From assembly GCF_003633685.1 (NCBI RefSeq), contig NZ_RBKT01000001.1, positions 5,518,001 to 5,582,000 on the forward strand: a stretch of 64,000 nucleotides of DNA, given 5' to 3'. Source of the stretch: Micromonospora pisi (GTDB taxonomy: Bacteria; Actinomycetota; Actinomycetes; Mycobacteriales; Micromonosporaceae). Within the stretch, counting starts at the first letter, position 1; each line of letters opens with the position of its first letter. The position numbers were made by a program, and so were the translations under genes. Positions 28,920-36,920 of this stretch are shown here, piece by piece. The notes under the pieces were generated by a model. It was not told where the DNA came from. It searched no databases and saw only the letters and a list, made by a program, of their open reading frames with translations.

Positions 28920-29705
28920 GTGCAGCCAGAGGTATTCATCGCGATCGGGTCGGCGGTCGTATCGCTCCTCAGTGTCCTATTCACCACGATCTCGGCGCGC
29001 CGAGTGACGGTGCTCCAATATCAGTTGGAGGAACAGCGACACCAGCAGTCCAAGGCCGAGCTGGCCGAGCAGTTGCTCAGCCGTTACCGGGAGCCGCTCC
29101 TCTGGTCCGTGCACGCCCTTCAGGGCCGACTCTTCAACTGCGTACGGCCGGGTTTTCTCTCCACCTACCTGCACTGCGGTGATCCGGACGACGAGCGTTA
29201 CACCCGCGACTACACGGTCTACGTGCTGGCCGAGTACCTCTGCTGGGTGGAGATCATCCGGCGGGAACAGCAGTTCCTGGACCTGGGTGACGTCGAGCGG
29301 AACAAGCGATTCTTCGGCTTCCTCGACCGGATGACCCAGATCATCGCCGCGCTCGACCTGCCGGCGCAGCTGCGACTCTTCCGAGGTCAGCAGCGGGCGA
29401 TCGGCGAGCTGATGCTGGTACGCCTGGAGGACGGTGGCAGCATCCGTTACGAGTCGCGGGGGTACGCCGAGTTCTGCGAGTCGCTCGACACCGACCCCCG
29501 GTTCGCGTCCTGGTTCACCCGGCTCCGCTCCGACGTGGACGTGATCGCCGCCGCCGACTGGGACGGCAACGCCCGCCTGGTACGGATGCAGCACGAGTTG
29601 ATCGCCCTGATCGACTTCCTCGACCCGGACGCGGCCCGGCTCGCCACCCCGAACCGGGCCCTGCTCGACCGGAACCTGATTGGCAAGATCACCACGAACG
29701 CCTGA
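28920..29705 (+). CDS. Single-span membrane protein with coiled coil, unknown function
   Basis: 261 residues. An N-terminal transmembrane helix (about 5-27, VFIAIGSAVVSLLSVLFTTI) is followed at once by a charged heptad-like helix (VLQYQLEEQRHQQSKAELAEQLL), then a soluble helical domain rich in Arg, Tyr and Trp (YREPLLWSVHALQGRLFN, YVLAEYLCWVEIIRREQQFL). The topology puts the large domain in the cytoplasm. GTG 28920 fits the start of the helix; the 39 extra codons further upstream look non-coding. I do not recognise the family. Confidence 0.7.
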   Translation: MQPEVFIAIGSAVVSLLSVLFTTISARRVTVLQYQLEEQRHQQSKAELAEQLLSRYREPLLWSVHALQGRLFNCVRPGFLSTYLHCGDPDDERYTRDYTVYVLAEYLCWVEIIRREQQFLDLGDVERNKRFFGFLDRMTQIIAALDLPAQLRLFRGQQRAIGELMLVRLEDGGSIRYESRGYAEFCESLDTDPRFASWFTRLRSDVDVIAAADWDGNARLVRMQHELIALIDFLDPDAARLATPNRALLDRNLIGKITTNA

Positions 29706-29798
29706 GCGGTCGCTGGAAATCCGCCGCTACCGAGATCTGTCCGACCCCGTTGTTACGGTCGGCCCGGCGGATACCCGCCCGACGAGGGGAGAGCAGTG

Positions 29799-30278
29799 AT
29801 GACCTATCCGGAGCCGGTGTACCGGGGGGCCGACGGAGAGGTCAGCGCCCGCTACCGCCCCGCCGGCCAGGCGCCCGATTTCACCTATTCCAACGGCAAC
29901 AGCGTGCACTACCTCGCCACCGGCGCGTCGACCAACGGCCTGTTCGGGCTCTACCGGTGGGAGATGGGTCCAGAGCCGAGCGGACCGGCACCGCACTTCC
30001 ACCGATCGATCTCCGAGTCGTTCTTCATCCTCACCGGATCGGTACGCATCTACGACGGCAAGCGCTGGATCGACACCGCGCCCGGCGACTGGGTGCACGT
30101 ACCCGAGGGCGGACTGCACGGATTCCGCAACGAGTCCGGTGCCCCGGCCTCGATGCTGCTGCACTTCTCGCCCGGCGCACCCCGGGAGGCGTACTTCGAG
30201 GAGCTGCCGGCGATGGCCGACGCCAGCGAGGAGGAACGAGCCGAGTTCTTCCTCCGCCACGACAACTTCTGGCGCTGA
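29799..30278 (+). CDS. Cupin domain protein
   Basis: 159 residues with one double-stranded beta-helix cupin domain (about 50-125). Cupin motif 1 is PHFHRSISESFFILTGSVRIYDG, whose His-x-His pair plus Glu gives the metal ligands, and motif 2 is PGDWVHVPEGGLHGFRN with the second histidine. ATG 29799 has a GGGGAG site 7 nt upstream (a GTG sits directly before it). It may be a small dioxygenase, isomerase or sensor; no partner gene hints at the substrate. It ends 20 bp from the convergent DUF4232 lipoprotein gene. Confidence 0.85.
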   Translation: MTYPEPVYRGADGEVSARYRPAGQAPDFTYSNGNSVHYLATGASTNGLFGLYRWEMGPEPSGPAPHFHRSISESFFILTGSVRIYDGKRWIDTAPGDWVHVPEGGLHGFRNESGAPASMLLHFSPGAPREAYFEELPAMADASEEERAEFFLRHDNFWR

Positions 30279-30298
30279 GCGGAAGCCGGGCCGGGCGG

Positions 30299-30958
30299 TT
30301 ACGAAACGCTCCAGGCGTGCACCTCGAGCCGGCCGGTGGTGCCCAGGTCCAGACGCTTCGACACGGTCTGGCTGGGCTGCCCCGCAGCCGACGCCACCTC
30401 CAGGAACTCGCCCTCCGCCAGGTCCCCGTCGGTGACCGTGTTGCGCCAGCGTACGGAGGCGTGCGCGGTGCCACCCGGATAGACCGAGAGCGGCTTCGGA
30501 CCGGGGTCCTCGTTCGTCCGGGACCCGTTCTCGACCGTCACGGCGATCGGTTTGCGCTCCGCGTCGAGCACCCGTACGACCGGGTAGCCGTTGAGTTCGA
30601 GGAGTTCGGTGCCGCAGTTGAAGAGCACGATCGACATCGCCCGCAACCCCATCGCGGCGTCCGTCTCGGTCGTGCTCACCAGCACCCCGGACGCCGGGCA
30701 GGAGCCGACCGCCCCCGGGACAGCAGTGACCACCGGTGCGGAACCGCTCACCAGCGGGCCGGCGGGCCGCCCGCCACCCCCTTCGGCGACGTTGCCCGGC
30801 CTGGTCGTGACCGGCACCGGGCTCTCCGGCAGCACGATCGGCTGGCCCGGCACCGGACCGCTGCACGCGGAGCCGATCAGCGCCGTGCTGGCGGCCGTGA
30901 CCAGTAACCCGAGCCGGCGGGCCGACAACCGTCGATCACCTCGGTACGACGTCTTCAC
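30299..30958 (-). CDS. DUF4232 domain lipoprotein-like secreted protein
   Basis: 219 residues. A signal sequence (RRLGLLVTAASTALIGSAC) ends in a cysteine near 32, but the lipobox has Gly at -3 instead of Leu/Val, so lipidation is likely but not certain. A Pro/Val/Gly linker is followed by a DUF4232 immunoglobulin-like domain (CPASGVLVSTTETDAAMGLRAMSIVLFNCG ... LNGYPVVRVLD ... PGGTAHASVRW) with two cysteines. GTG 30958 follows GGATCGCCGG. DUF4232 proteins are common surface proteins of actinobacteria without a defined function. The gene is divergent from the Fe-S nuclease. Confidence 0.8.
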   Translation of the reverse strand: MKTSYRGDRRLSARRLGLLVTAASTALIGSACSGPVPGQPIVLPESPVPVTTRPGNVAEGGGGRPAGPLVSGSAPVVTAVPGAVGSCPASGVLVSTTETDAAMGLRAMSIVLFNCGTELLELNGYPVVRVLDAERKPIAVTVENGSRTNEDPGPKPLSVYPGGTAHASVRWRNTVTDGDLAEGEFLEVASAAGQPSQTVSKRLDLGTTGRLEVHAWSVS

Positions 30959-31093
30959 CCGGCGATCCTGCACCACCGCACGCGCCGCCCGCCACCTCGC
31001 GTACGACGTTGTGCCGATGTCGTGTGCGACGTGTGAACGTGTCGACCGCGACTGTTCGGCGGCGCTCGGGTGGTGAACTTGTACGCTGCTGCG

Positions 31094-32293
31094 ATGCCGG
31101 ATTCCACCGAGTTCGCCGGGACCGAGCGGGTGACCGGCGTCGACCGCTGGTTGCAGCGGCTGCGCGGCGCCGTCGCCCCGCGCCGTCACAACGCCCGGAC
31201 GATCGCCGCGCTGACCGGCAACCCGGGCTGTCACCGGCGGGCGGTGCTGGACGCGGCCGGGGTCGACAAGCCCCGGCTGGCCGAGCACATCGGCTTCCCG
31301 GCCCGGTTCGGCCAGTCCCGGTTCGCGATCACCCGGGGCAACGCGTTCGAGGCGCAGGTCAAGGCGGACGGCGGGGTGGAACTGCTCCGGTTGCTGCGCG
31401 AGCGGCTCGGCCGGCCGATCCCGTACGCGGCCTTCACCGACCTCGACGACGACCAGCCCGCGTCCACCCCGGAACCCGCCGCCACCACGGACACCGGTCC
31501 CGACGAGAGCAACGAGCAACGGTACGAGCGGTCCCAGCGACTACTCAGCGCGGCGGCCCGCGAGCCGGCGTCCGGCGATGCGGTGATCTTCGACCATCCG
31601 CTGCTCCGGTTGCGGGTCGCCGGCCAGCCGGTCTACCTCGAACCGGACCTGATCGCGTTCCGGGTCGACGGCCGGTTCCACGTCGTGGAGATCAAGTCGT
31701 TTCCGGTGATCGACGGGCAGGCCGACCCGAGCAAGGTCTCCGCCGCCGCGATCCAGGCCGCCGTCTACGTGCTCGCGATGCGGCAACTGCTGACCGACGC
31801 CGGGCACGACCCGGAGATCGTCTCGCACGACGTACTGCTCGTCTGCCCGCGCGACTTCACCAACGAACCGGTGGCCGCGCTGGTCGACGTACGCAAACAG
31901 CTGTCGACCCTGCGCCGGCAGCTCACCCGGATGGCCCGGGTCGAAGAGCTGGTGGCCGCGCTGCCGCCGGATCTGACCTTCGACCTGGCCCCCGACCGGG
32001 ACGGCCGGCCGACCCGGTCACCGGCCGCCCTCACCACCGCGCTCGACGTGGTCGAGGCCCGCTACGCACCGGAATGCCTGGCCAGTTGCGAGCTGGCGTT
32101 CTACTGCCGGCACGAGGCACGCGGCCACACCGGTGCGTTGGGCCGCTCGGTCCGGGAGGAACTCGGCGGAGTCGAGCAGGTGCCGACCGTGCTCGCGCTC
32201 GCCAACGGCGAACTCGCCCCCGCCGAAGGGCAGGCCGAAGCCGCCGCGTTGCTCCAGGCCGCCGCACGGCTGCGGGCCGAGGCGCTGTCATGA
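31094..32293 (+). CDS. RecB/Cas4-like Fe-S PD-(D/E)xK nuclease
   Basis: 399 residues. The nuclease core has Asp185 (YLEPDLIAF), Glu199 and Lys201 (VVEIKSF) and a QxxxY motif at Gln221/Tyr225 (QAAVYVLAM), the signature of RecB/Cas4/AddB nucleases. Four cysteines occupy the places of the Cas4/AddB Fe-S cluster: Cys46 (NPGCHRR) before the core and Cys328/332/338 (PECLASCELAFYC) after it. It probably cuts or resects DNA as part of a repair or defence complex. No CRISPR genes are present. ATG 31094 is preceded by TACGCT 6 nt upstream, hinting at a leaderless mRNA; GTG 31070 is an alternative. The downstream gene overlaps by 4 nt. Confidence 0.8.
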   Translation: MPDSTEFAGTERVTGVDRWLQRLRGAVAPRRHNARTIAALTGNPGCHRRAVLDAAGVDKPRLAEHIGFPARFGQSRFAITRGNAFEAQVKADGGVELLRLLRERLGRPIPYAAFTDLDDDQPASTPEPAATTDTGPDESNEQRYERSQRLLSAAAREPASGDAVIFDHPLLRLRVAGQPVYLEPDLIAFRVDGRFHVVEIKSFPVIDGQADPSKVSAAAIQAAVYVLAMRQLLTDAGHDPEIVSHDVLLVCPRDFTNEPVAALVDVRKQLSTLRRQLTRMARVEELVAALPPDLTFDLAPDRDGRPTRSPAALTTALDVVEARYAPECLASCELAFYCRHEARGHTGALGRSVREELGGVEQVPTVLALANGELAPAEGQAEAAALLQAAARLRAEALS

Positions 32294-33765
32294 GTACGCT
32301 CACCGCCCTCGCCCGCGCCCAGGCACTCGCCGCCGGGGTGGCCCAGCCGATCGCGACCGTACGGCACCTGCACCTCACCGAACGGCCACTGGTCCTGGTG
32401 CCGCTCACCATGGCCGGGGAGGCGAACGCCCCGCTCGCCATGCTGGTCGGTACGGAACCGGACCGACCCCGGCTGGTGATCGTGCCGCAGCCCCGCGACC
32501 GGGACCAGCGACTCAACTTCGTCACCACGCTCGGCACCGTGCTGCTGCCGTACCTCGGCGCACACCGGGGCGTCTCCGAGTCGGTGCCGATCGACCGGGG
32601 CCGGGACGTGCGCTACCGGTACGCCGAGGCGCCGCAGGTGCTGGTGCCGAACTCGGCCGGCATCACCTTCCTGCGGTTGCTGGGGCGCAACAACCGGTTC
32701 CGGCGTACCGACGGGGACTACCCGGTGGACGCCTCGGTCCCGCTCGTCGGTTGCTGGCTGACCTGGTTCGCCGAGCGTGCCGAACACCCCGGTTCCGCAC
32801 TGCTGGTGGCGATGACCGACGCGCTCGGGCTGCACTGGGCGACCGGACAGAGCGGGGTCGAGGACCTGAACCTGGCCGCGTTGCTCGGCTGGATCGACCC
32901 GCCCGCCGGCACCACCGGCGCGGTCGCCGCCGAGGAAGCGGAGGACCCGTCGAAATGGCCGCCGGCCGGTCCGACCACCGACCCGGAGTTCGACAACGAG
33001 GTGCTCACTCCGGCGATAGCGGCCTACCAGGCGGCGGTGGCGGCGGGCGACGAACCGGCCCGGCGGCGGGCGTACGCGACCATGTCGACGGCGCTGCGCG
33101 GGCAGCTCGAACCGACCTGGCGACTGATGTGGCGGGGGCTGTCGCTGCTGCGCCGGCTGCCGCCCGGGGCACGGGTCGTCGGCCGGTGGGAAGCCGACCG
33201 GGACGCCTTCACCGACTACGCCACCTACCGGGACGAAGGCGGTCAGCCGCAGCCCCGGCGTGACGGGGCGGTCGCCGCCGCACAGCGGCTGCACCGGCTG
33301 GAGCGGGCACTCAGCGCGTACGCGGTCCAGCGCGCGTACGACGACCCGCTGGTGATGGCCGACCACCGGCTGACCGGGGAGGCGTTTGTCGGCGAGGTGA
33401 CGTTGGCCGACCCGGCGCGGGTCGACGACAGCGGCAAGCGGCCGGTGCTGCGTCCCCGGATCATGCTGGTCACCACCGACCCGGTGCTCTTCCAGCCGGG
33501 CACCAGCCTCAGTTCGCCGACCCGGCCGAGCCAGAAGGCCAGGGTCGTCTTCGTCACCCCGACCGGTGACGGCTCGAAGACCGAGGTGGTGCTGGAACTC
33601 TCCGGTGGCATGGGACGGGGCCTGACCGCACCGCCGGGAACCGTGCCGGAGGTGGGGGAGCGGCTCTGCTACACCACCCTCACCGACGGCTACGTACCGC
33701 CGGGCGCCTTCCCCACCCGCGAGGAAACCCCCTGGACCCACGGCGGCCCCCCACCCGAGGTGTAA
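32290..33765 (+). CDS. Unrecognised partner of the Fe-S nuclease
   Basis: 491 residues, no signal peptide or membrane span. I recognise no catalytic motif. The N-terminal 150 residues alternate beta strands and Arg-rich turns (LVLVPLTMAGEANAPLAMLVG, RLVIVPQPRDRDQRLNF). The middle is helical with many Arg/Trp (WRLMWRGLSLLRRLPPGARVVGRWEADRDAFTDY). The last 120 residues look like a beta-barrel nucleic-acid-binding segment (RIMLVTTDPVLFQPG ... RVVFVTP ... EVGERLCYTTLTDG), by inference. The ATGA overlap with the nuclease gene argues for a stoichiometric complex. The stop codon lies inside the left arm of the 25-bp palindrome. Confidence 0.72.
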   Translation: MSTLTALARAQALAAGVAQPIATVRHLHLTERPLVLVPLTMAGEANAPLAMLVGTEPDRPRLVIVPQPRDRDQRLNFVTTLGTVLLPYLGAHRGVSESVPIDRGRDVRYRYAEAPQVLVPNSAGITFLRLLGRNNRFRRTDGDYPVDASVPLVGCWLTWFAERAEHPGSALLVAMTDALGLHWATGQSGVEDLNLAALLGWIDPPAGTTGAVAAEEAEDPSKWPPAGPTTDPEFDNEVLTPAIAAYQAAVAAGDEPARRRAYATMSTALRGQLEPTWRLMWRGLSLLRRLPPGARVVGRWEADRDAFTDYATYRDEGGQPQPRRDGAVAAAQRLHRLERALSAYAVQRAYDDPLVMADHRLTGEAFVGEVTLADPARVDDSGKRPVLRPRIMLVTTDPVLFQPGTSLSSPTRPSQKARVVFVTPTGDGSKTEVVLELSGGMGRGLTAPPGTVPEVGERLCYTTLTDGYVPPGAFPTREETPWTHGGPPPEV

Positions 33766-33814
33766 GGAAGGGCCCCTTGTTAACGCTATGCGTTAACAAG
33801 GGGCCCTTCCTTAC
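33762..33814. repeat. Perfect 25-bp-arm palindrome, terminator-like intergenic repeat
   Basis: Arms 33762-33786 (start GTAAGGAAGGGCCCC, end TTAACGC) and 33790-33814 are exact reverse complements around a 3-nt loop TAT. The left arm contains the stop codon of the preceding gene. The stem is far longer than a terminator needs, and its mixed composition looks like a dispersed family element; I recall similar GGAAGGGGCCC-type palindromes in Micromonosporaceae, which needs checking. Confidence 0.85.
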
Positions 33815-33843
33815 TTCGCTGCGCAACGGCGGAACGATTCGGG

Positions 33844-33880
33844 TTGACCCTCACGTAGCGGCAGGCGGGAGCCTGGTTCC
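33844..33880 (+). promoter_or_regulatory. Candidate MerR-type promoter/operator
   Basis: TTGACC at 33844-33849 is followed by CTCACGTAGCG, resembling TipA/MerR-type operators in which an imperfect dyad fills an overlong spacer. No clear -10 is visible at the expected 19-bp spacing. The MerR gene starts 18 nt after the listed end, consistent with autoregulation. Confidence 0.35.
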
Positions 33881-33897
33881 CGGAAGGGAGGGAACCC

Positions 33898-34656
33898 ATG
33901 GAATACCCGGTGGGACAGGTGGCGCGGCTGGCCGGCGTGACCGTACGGACGTTGCACCACTACGACGAGATCGGCCTGCTCTCGCCGAGCGGTCGTACGA
34001 GTGCCGGCTACCGCCGGTACGACGACAGCGACCTGGACCGGTTGCAGCAGATCCTGTTCTACCGGGAGCTGGGGTTCCCACTGGAAGAGGTCGCCGCGAT
34101 CATCGACGACCCGTCGTCGAACCCGACCGAGCACCTGCGCCGGCAGCACGAACTGCTGACCGGGCGGATCAGCCGGCTCCGGGAAATGGTCGCCGCGATC
34201 GAGTTCGCGATGGAGGCGAAGAGTGTGGGCATCCAACTGACGCCGGAGGAGCGGTTCGAGGTCTTCGGCGACTTCAACCCGGACGACTACGCGGCCGAGG
34301 CCGAGGAACGCTGGGGCGGCACCGACGCGTACCGGGAGTCGGCCCGGCGAACCGGTCGGTACAGCAGGGAGGACTGGCTGCGGAACAAGGCGGAGAACGC
34401 CGAGTGGGGTGAGCGGTTCGTCGCGCTGATGGACTCCGGCGCCCCGGCGGACGGTCCGCAGGCGATGGCGTTGGCGGAGGAGCACCGGCAGCTCATCACC
34501 CGCTGGTTCTACGAGTGCTCGTACGAGATCCACACCGGGCTGGCCGACATGTACGTGGCCGACCCGAGGTTCACCGCGTTCTACGAGAACATCAAACCGG
34601 GCATGACGGCCTACCTCAGCGAGGCCATCCACGCCAACGCGATCACGAACGCCTGA
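33898..34656 (+). CDS. MerR family regulator with TipAS-type antibiotic-recognition domain
   Basis: 252 residues, the length of TipA. The N-terminal MerR winged HTH is clear (YPVGQVARLAGVTVRTLHHYDEIGLLSPSGRTSAGYRRY), then a coiled-coil dimerisation helix (about 75-110) and a C-terminal TipAS domain (about 115-252) with RWGGTDAYRESARR and WFYECSYEIHTGLADMYVADPRFTAFYENIKPGMTAYL. The Cys in YECSYE matches the position where TipAS binds thiopeptides covalently. It should activate its own promoter on binding hydrophobic peptides or antibiotics. The ATG has GGAAGGGAGGG upstream. No resistance gene follows directly. Confidence 0.92.
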   Translation: MEYPVGQVARLAGVTVRTLHHYDEIGLLSPSGRTSAGYRRYDDSDLDRLQQILFYRELGFPLEEVAAIIDDPSSNPTEHLRRQHELLTGRISRLREMVAAIEFAMEAKSVGIQLTPEERFEVFGDFNPDDYAAEAEERWGGTDAYRESARRTGRYSREDWLRNKAENAEWGERFVALMDSGAPADGPQAMALAEEHRQLITRWFYECSYEIHTGLADMYVADPRFTAFYENIKPGMTAYLSEAIHANAITNA

Positions 34657-34669
34657 CCGAGCGGGGCGG

Positions 34670-34863
34670 ATGCGTCCGTTGGCTACGGTGACTGTTGATC
34701 GAGGGGCGGGTCCCGCAGACCCGAACGAGCAGACCGCCACCCTCGTCGCCATGCTGCACGCGATCGACGCCCTGCCGAAGGTCGTACCGGGCGACAAGGC
34801 GTCGTTGAAGGCGCGAGCCAACGAGATCGTCGAAGGCGATCTGGTGAATCAGGCGCCGGCCGT
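34670..34863 (+). other. Coding-like remnant or short unannotated ORF
   Basis: From ATG 34670 a plus-strand frame shows good third-position GC (codons 27-60, MLHAIDALPKVVPGDKASL...) but has no recognisable domain and continues into the terminator hairpin and antisense across the GNAT gene. It may be a decayed gene end or chance. Confidence 0.25.
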
Positions 34864-34884
34864 GACTGATGTACGGCCGGCGCC
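34852..34884. terminator. Bidirectional hairpin terminator between MerR and GNAT genes
   Basis: Perfect 12-bp arms GGCGCCGGCCGT and ACGGCCGGCGCC around loop GACTGATGT, between the convergent MerR regulator and GNAT acetyltransferase genes. Confidence 0.7.
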
Positions 34885-34910
34885 CGGTTCGCGTCGGGTG
34901 GAGCGGGGGA

Positions 34911-35663
34911 TCAGTCGAGCGCGATGTAGAGGCGCTCCCCCATGGGTACGTAACCGATCCGCTCGTACACCCGCCACGAGTCCTCGCCGCCCGCCTCCAG
35001 CCAGGCCGCTTCGATGCCCCTGGTGAAGGCGAGTTCGGTGATCGCGGCGGTGAGCGCCCCGGCGACACCCCGTCGACGGAACGTCTCACGTACGCCGATG
35101 CCGGCGACCTCGCTGAGCCCGGCGCCCGGCGGCGACGCCTGACCACCGCCCACGTACGTGCCGTCGTCGGCGCGGGCGACCAGCACCACCCCGCCCCGCT
35201 CCTGGGTACGCCGCACCCGGGCGACGTCCGCCGGGGTGGCGGTCAGCTCGCCGCCGAACGCCTCATTCTGTGCGGCCAGGCCGCCGGCACGTTCCTCGTC
35301 GCTGGTCGGCTCGATGATCCCGAACCCGGCCGGGGTGACCGGCACGGTGAGCGTGTCCGGCGAGCAGACCAGGTACTGGTGCCGGGCCTCGATGGTGAAG
35401 CCGGCGTCGAGCAGGTGCTTTTCGAGGTCTGGGGCGCAGCTGGTGACGTACTCCAGCCGGGGCACCCGGTTGATGTTCCGGAAGGCCGCGACCAGCGCGG
35501 TCACGTCGTCGGGCGTGATGACGGCGTCGGGTCGCGGGGTCGCGTAGCTGATGAACCGGCTGTCGCTGGTCGGATCCCAGCCGATGACGAACGGGCCGGC
35601 ATCGACGGTTTCGGGACGGTTGGAGAGTAGAGCGACGACAGATTTCTGGACCAGAGAATCCAT
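34911..35663 (-). CDS. GNAT family N-acetyltransferase
   Basis: 250 residues. The C-terminal 130 form a GNAT fold: LVARADDGTYVGGGQAS (beta 4), then motif A IGVRETFRRRGVAGALTAAITELAF, whose RRRGVAGAL is the acetyl-CoA pyrophosphate loop, and motif B AWLEAGGEDSWRVYERIGYVPMGERLYI. The N-terminal half is a second, degenerate GNAT-like region, as in tandem GNAT proteins of actinobacteria. ATG 35663 has only a weak GAGG upstream. It lies 118 bp downstream of a 15-codon ORF transcribed from its own promoter. Substrate unknown; the nearby TipA-like regulator makes antibiotic acetylation a speculative option. Confidence 0.85.
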   Translation of the reverse strand: MDSLVQKSVVALLSNRPETVDAGPFVIGWDPTSDSRFISYATPRPDAVITPDDVTALVAAFRNINRVPRLEYVTSCAPDLEKHLLDAGFTIEARHQYLVCSPDTLTVPVTPAGFGIIEPTSDEERAGGLAAQNEAFGGELTATPADVARVRRTQERGGVVLVARADDGTYVGGGQASPPGAGLSEVAGIGVRETFRRRGVAGALTAAITELAFTRGIEAAWLEAGGEDSWRVYERIGYVPMGERLYIALD

Positions 35664-35781
35664 GGTTGGGTAAGCCTCATTGTCATAGCGAAAGACGTCT
35701 GCGAGCTGCGTGGTGGAGCAAACGTGGGCCGCCGCAGAACAAAATGAGGTGCTCGGCACAGATCGGGCAGCAGAGAGCCGA

Positions 35782-35829
35782 TCAGGCTTGGGAGCACACC
35801 TCGGCGGCCGTGTGGGTCGCCGTAACCAT
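35782..35829 (-). CDS. 15-codon ORF, possible leader peptide (or UGA-interrupted 48-residue Cys-rich protein)
   Basis: ATG 35829 has AAAGGA 8 nt upstream and follows a TTGACA-type promoter. It encodes MVTATHTAAEVCSQA and stops at TGA (35782-35784). The same frame then continues for 32 codons to a second TGA (35683-35685), giving SALCCPICAEHL, an FCGGP segment and a basic tail. The frame ends 19 nt before the GNAT start codon. The site could be a leader peptide, or a protein in which UGA is read through. The Shine-Dalgarno sequence can pair in CCTTT-TC-AAAGG. Confidence 0.45.
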   Translation of the reverse strand: MVTATHTAAEVCSQA

Positions 35830-35879
35830 GGACTTCGTTCCTTTGAAAAGGTCGCCGCGCCCAACGCGCGAGCCGCCCC

Positions 35880-35908
35880 ACACTCGCACCACTCCCCACC
35901 CCTGTCAA
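35880..35908 (-). promoter_or_regulatory. Promoter of the leader ORF/GNAT unit
   Basis: On the minus strand TTGACA (35908-35903) and GAGTGT (35885-35880) are separated by 17 bp; the -35 overlaps the end of the LysR gene. A start near 35873 would give a leader of about 45 nt with two small hairpins before ATG 35829. Confidence 0.55.
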
Positions 35909-36825
35909 CCCCGCACGGGGGGTGGGGAGGGCAGGGGGGTGGCGATGGTGTGGAGGGCGTTGAGGAGGGTGGGTAGGGCGGGGTGGGCGGGGGAGGATTC
36001 GCGTACGGCGGCGTAGATGACCCGGGTGGGCACGGGGTTGCGGACCTTGCGTACGACGACGGCGGGGTGGCGGGCGCCGACTCCCAACTCCGGGACCAGG
36101 CTGACGCCGAGCCCCGCGGCGACAAAGCCCTGTGCGGTGGCGTAGTCCTCGCTCTGCACCGCGAAATCCGGGCGGAAGCCGGCCGAGTCGCAGGCGTCGA
36201 GGACAGCGTCCAGGCACGGGCCGGGCCATTCGCTGCCGACCCACGTCTCCTCGGCGAGGTCGCTCAGGTCCAGTACGCGTTTGCCGGCGAGGCGGTGTCC
36301 CCTGGGGAGCACGGCCAGGTAGTTGTCGTCGAGCAGGTGCGTGAACCGGATGCCGCCGGCGCGGGTGAGGCCGGGCGGCTGGACCACGATCGCCAGGTCA
36401 GCCCGGCCCTGCTTCAACTCCGGCAGCGACTCCTCGGGTTCACCGAGCCGCAGGTCGACCCGTACGCCCGGGTGAGCGTGGCGGAACAGCGCGACGGCGG
36501 GCGCCACCAGGCTCGCCCCGGCGGTGGCGAAGTAGCGGACCGCGAGCCGCCCGGTTCGCCCGGCCCGCAGGTCGGCGAGCGCGGTTTCCGCCTCGGCGAC
36601 CTGCTCGCCGATCGCGGCGGCGTAGTCGTTGAGCAGGCGTCCGGCGTCGGTGGCGCGTACGCCCCGGCCGGTCCGTTCGAGTAGCGCTATGCCGGCCTCC
36701 TTTTCCAGCACCGTTATCTGTTGGCTGACGGCGGAGGGGGTGTAGCCGAGGTCGCGGGCCGCCGCGGTGACCGAGCCGCTGGTGACGACTGCGTGCAGCA
36801 ACTGCATTCGTCGTACGTCAAGCAT
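35905..36825 (-). CDS. LysR family transcriptional regulator
   Basis: 306 residues: N-terminal winged HTH (MLDVRRMQLLHAVVTSGSVTAAARDLGYTPSAVSQQITVLEKEAG) and a periplasmic-binding-protein-like effector domain (about 90-290; TGRLAVRYFATAGASLVAPAVALF, DLAIVVQPP, DYATAQGFVAAGLGVSLVP). It is divergent from the EamA exporter gene with 95 bp between them, the usual layout for LysR control of a neighbouring exporter. The inducer is unknown. The last codons overlap the promoter of the downstream leader ORF. Confidence 0.93.
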   Translation of the reverse strand: MLDVRRMQLLHAVVTSGSVTAAARDLGYTPSAVSQQITVLEKEAGIALLERTGRGVRATDAGRLLNDYAAAIGEQVAEAETALADLRAGRTGRLAVRYFATAGASLVAPAVALFRHAHPGVRVDLRLGEPEESLPELKQGRADLAIVVQPPGLTRAGGIRFTHLLDDNYLAVLPRGHRLAGKRVLDLSDLAEETWVGSEWPGPCLDAVLDACDSAGFRPDFAVQSEDYATAQGFVAAGLGVSLVPELGVGARHPAVVVRKVRNPVPTRVIYAAVRESSPAHPALPTLLNALHTIATPLPSPPPVRG

Positions 36826-36920
36826 GTAGCTGAGCTTAACACCGCGTGCAGATCTTTTCGCTTGTCTTACAAGTGCTTCCGGGACACGGTGGTTGCCAGC
36901 CCACCCGTCAGGAGGCGCAC

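Noticed and set aside
29741-29762. CCGACC/GGTCGG hairpin before the cupin gene as a terminator
   Set aside because: Only 6-bp arms with a 10-nt loop; frequent by chance at this GC content.
31094-32293. True CRISPR Cas4
   Set aside because: No repeats, cas1, cas2 or effector genes are present in 64 kb, and the protein is twice the usual Cas4 length; called RecB/Cas4-like only.
35782-35784. Definite selenocysteine codon
   Set aside because: No SECIS-like element or sel genes could be identified in the window; kept only as one option in a finding.
35664-36125. N-terminal extension of the GNAT protein up to 36125
   Set aside because: It overlaps the LysR gene in another frame and is Pro/Ser low complexity; the conserved GNAT-like sequence starts at 35663.
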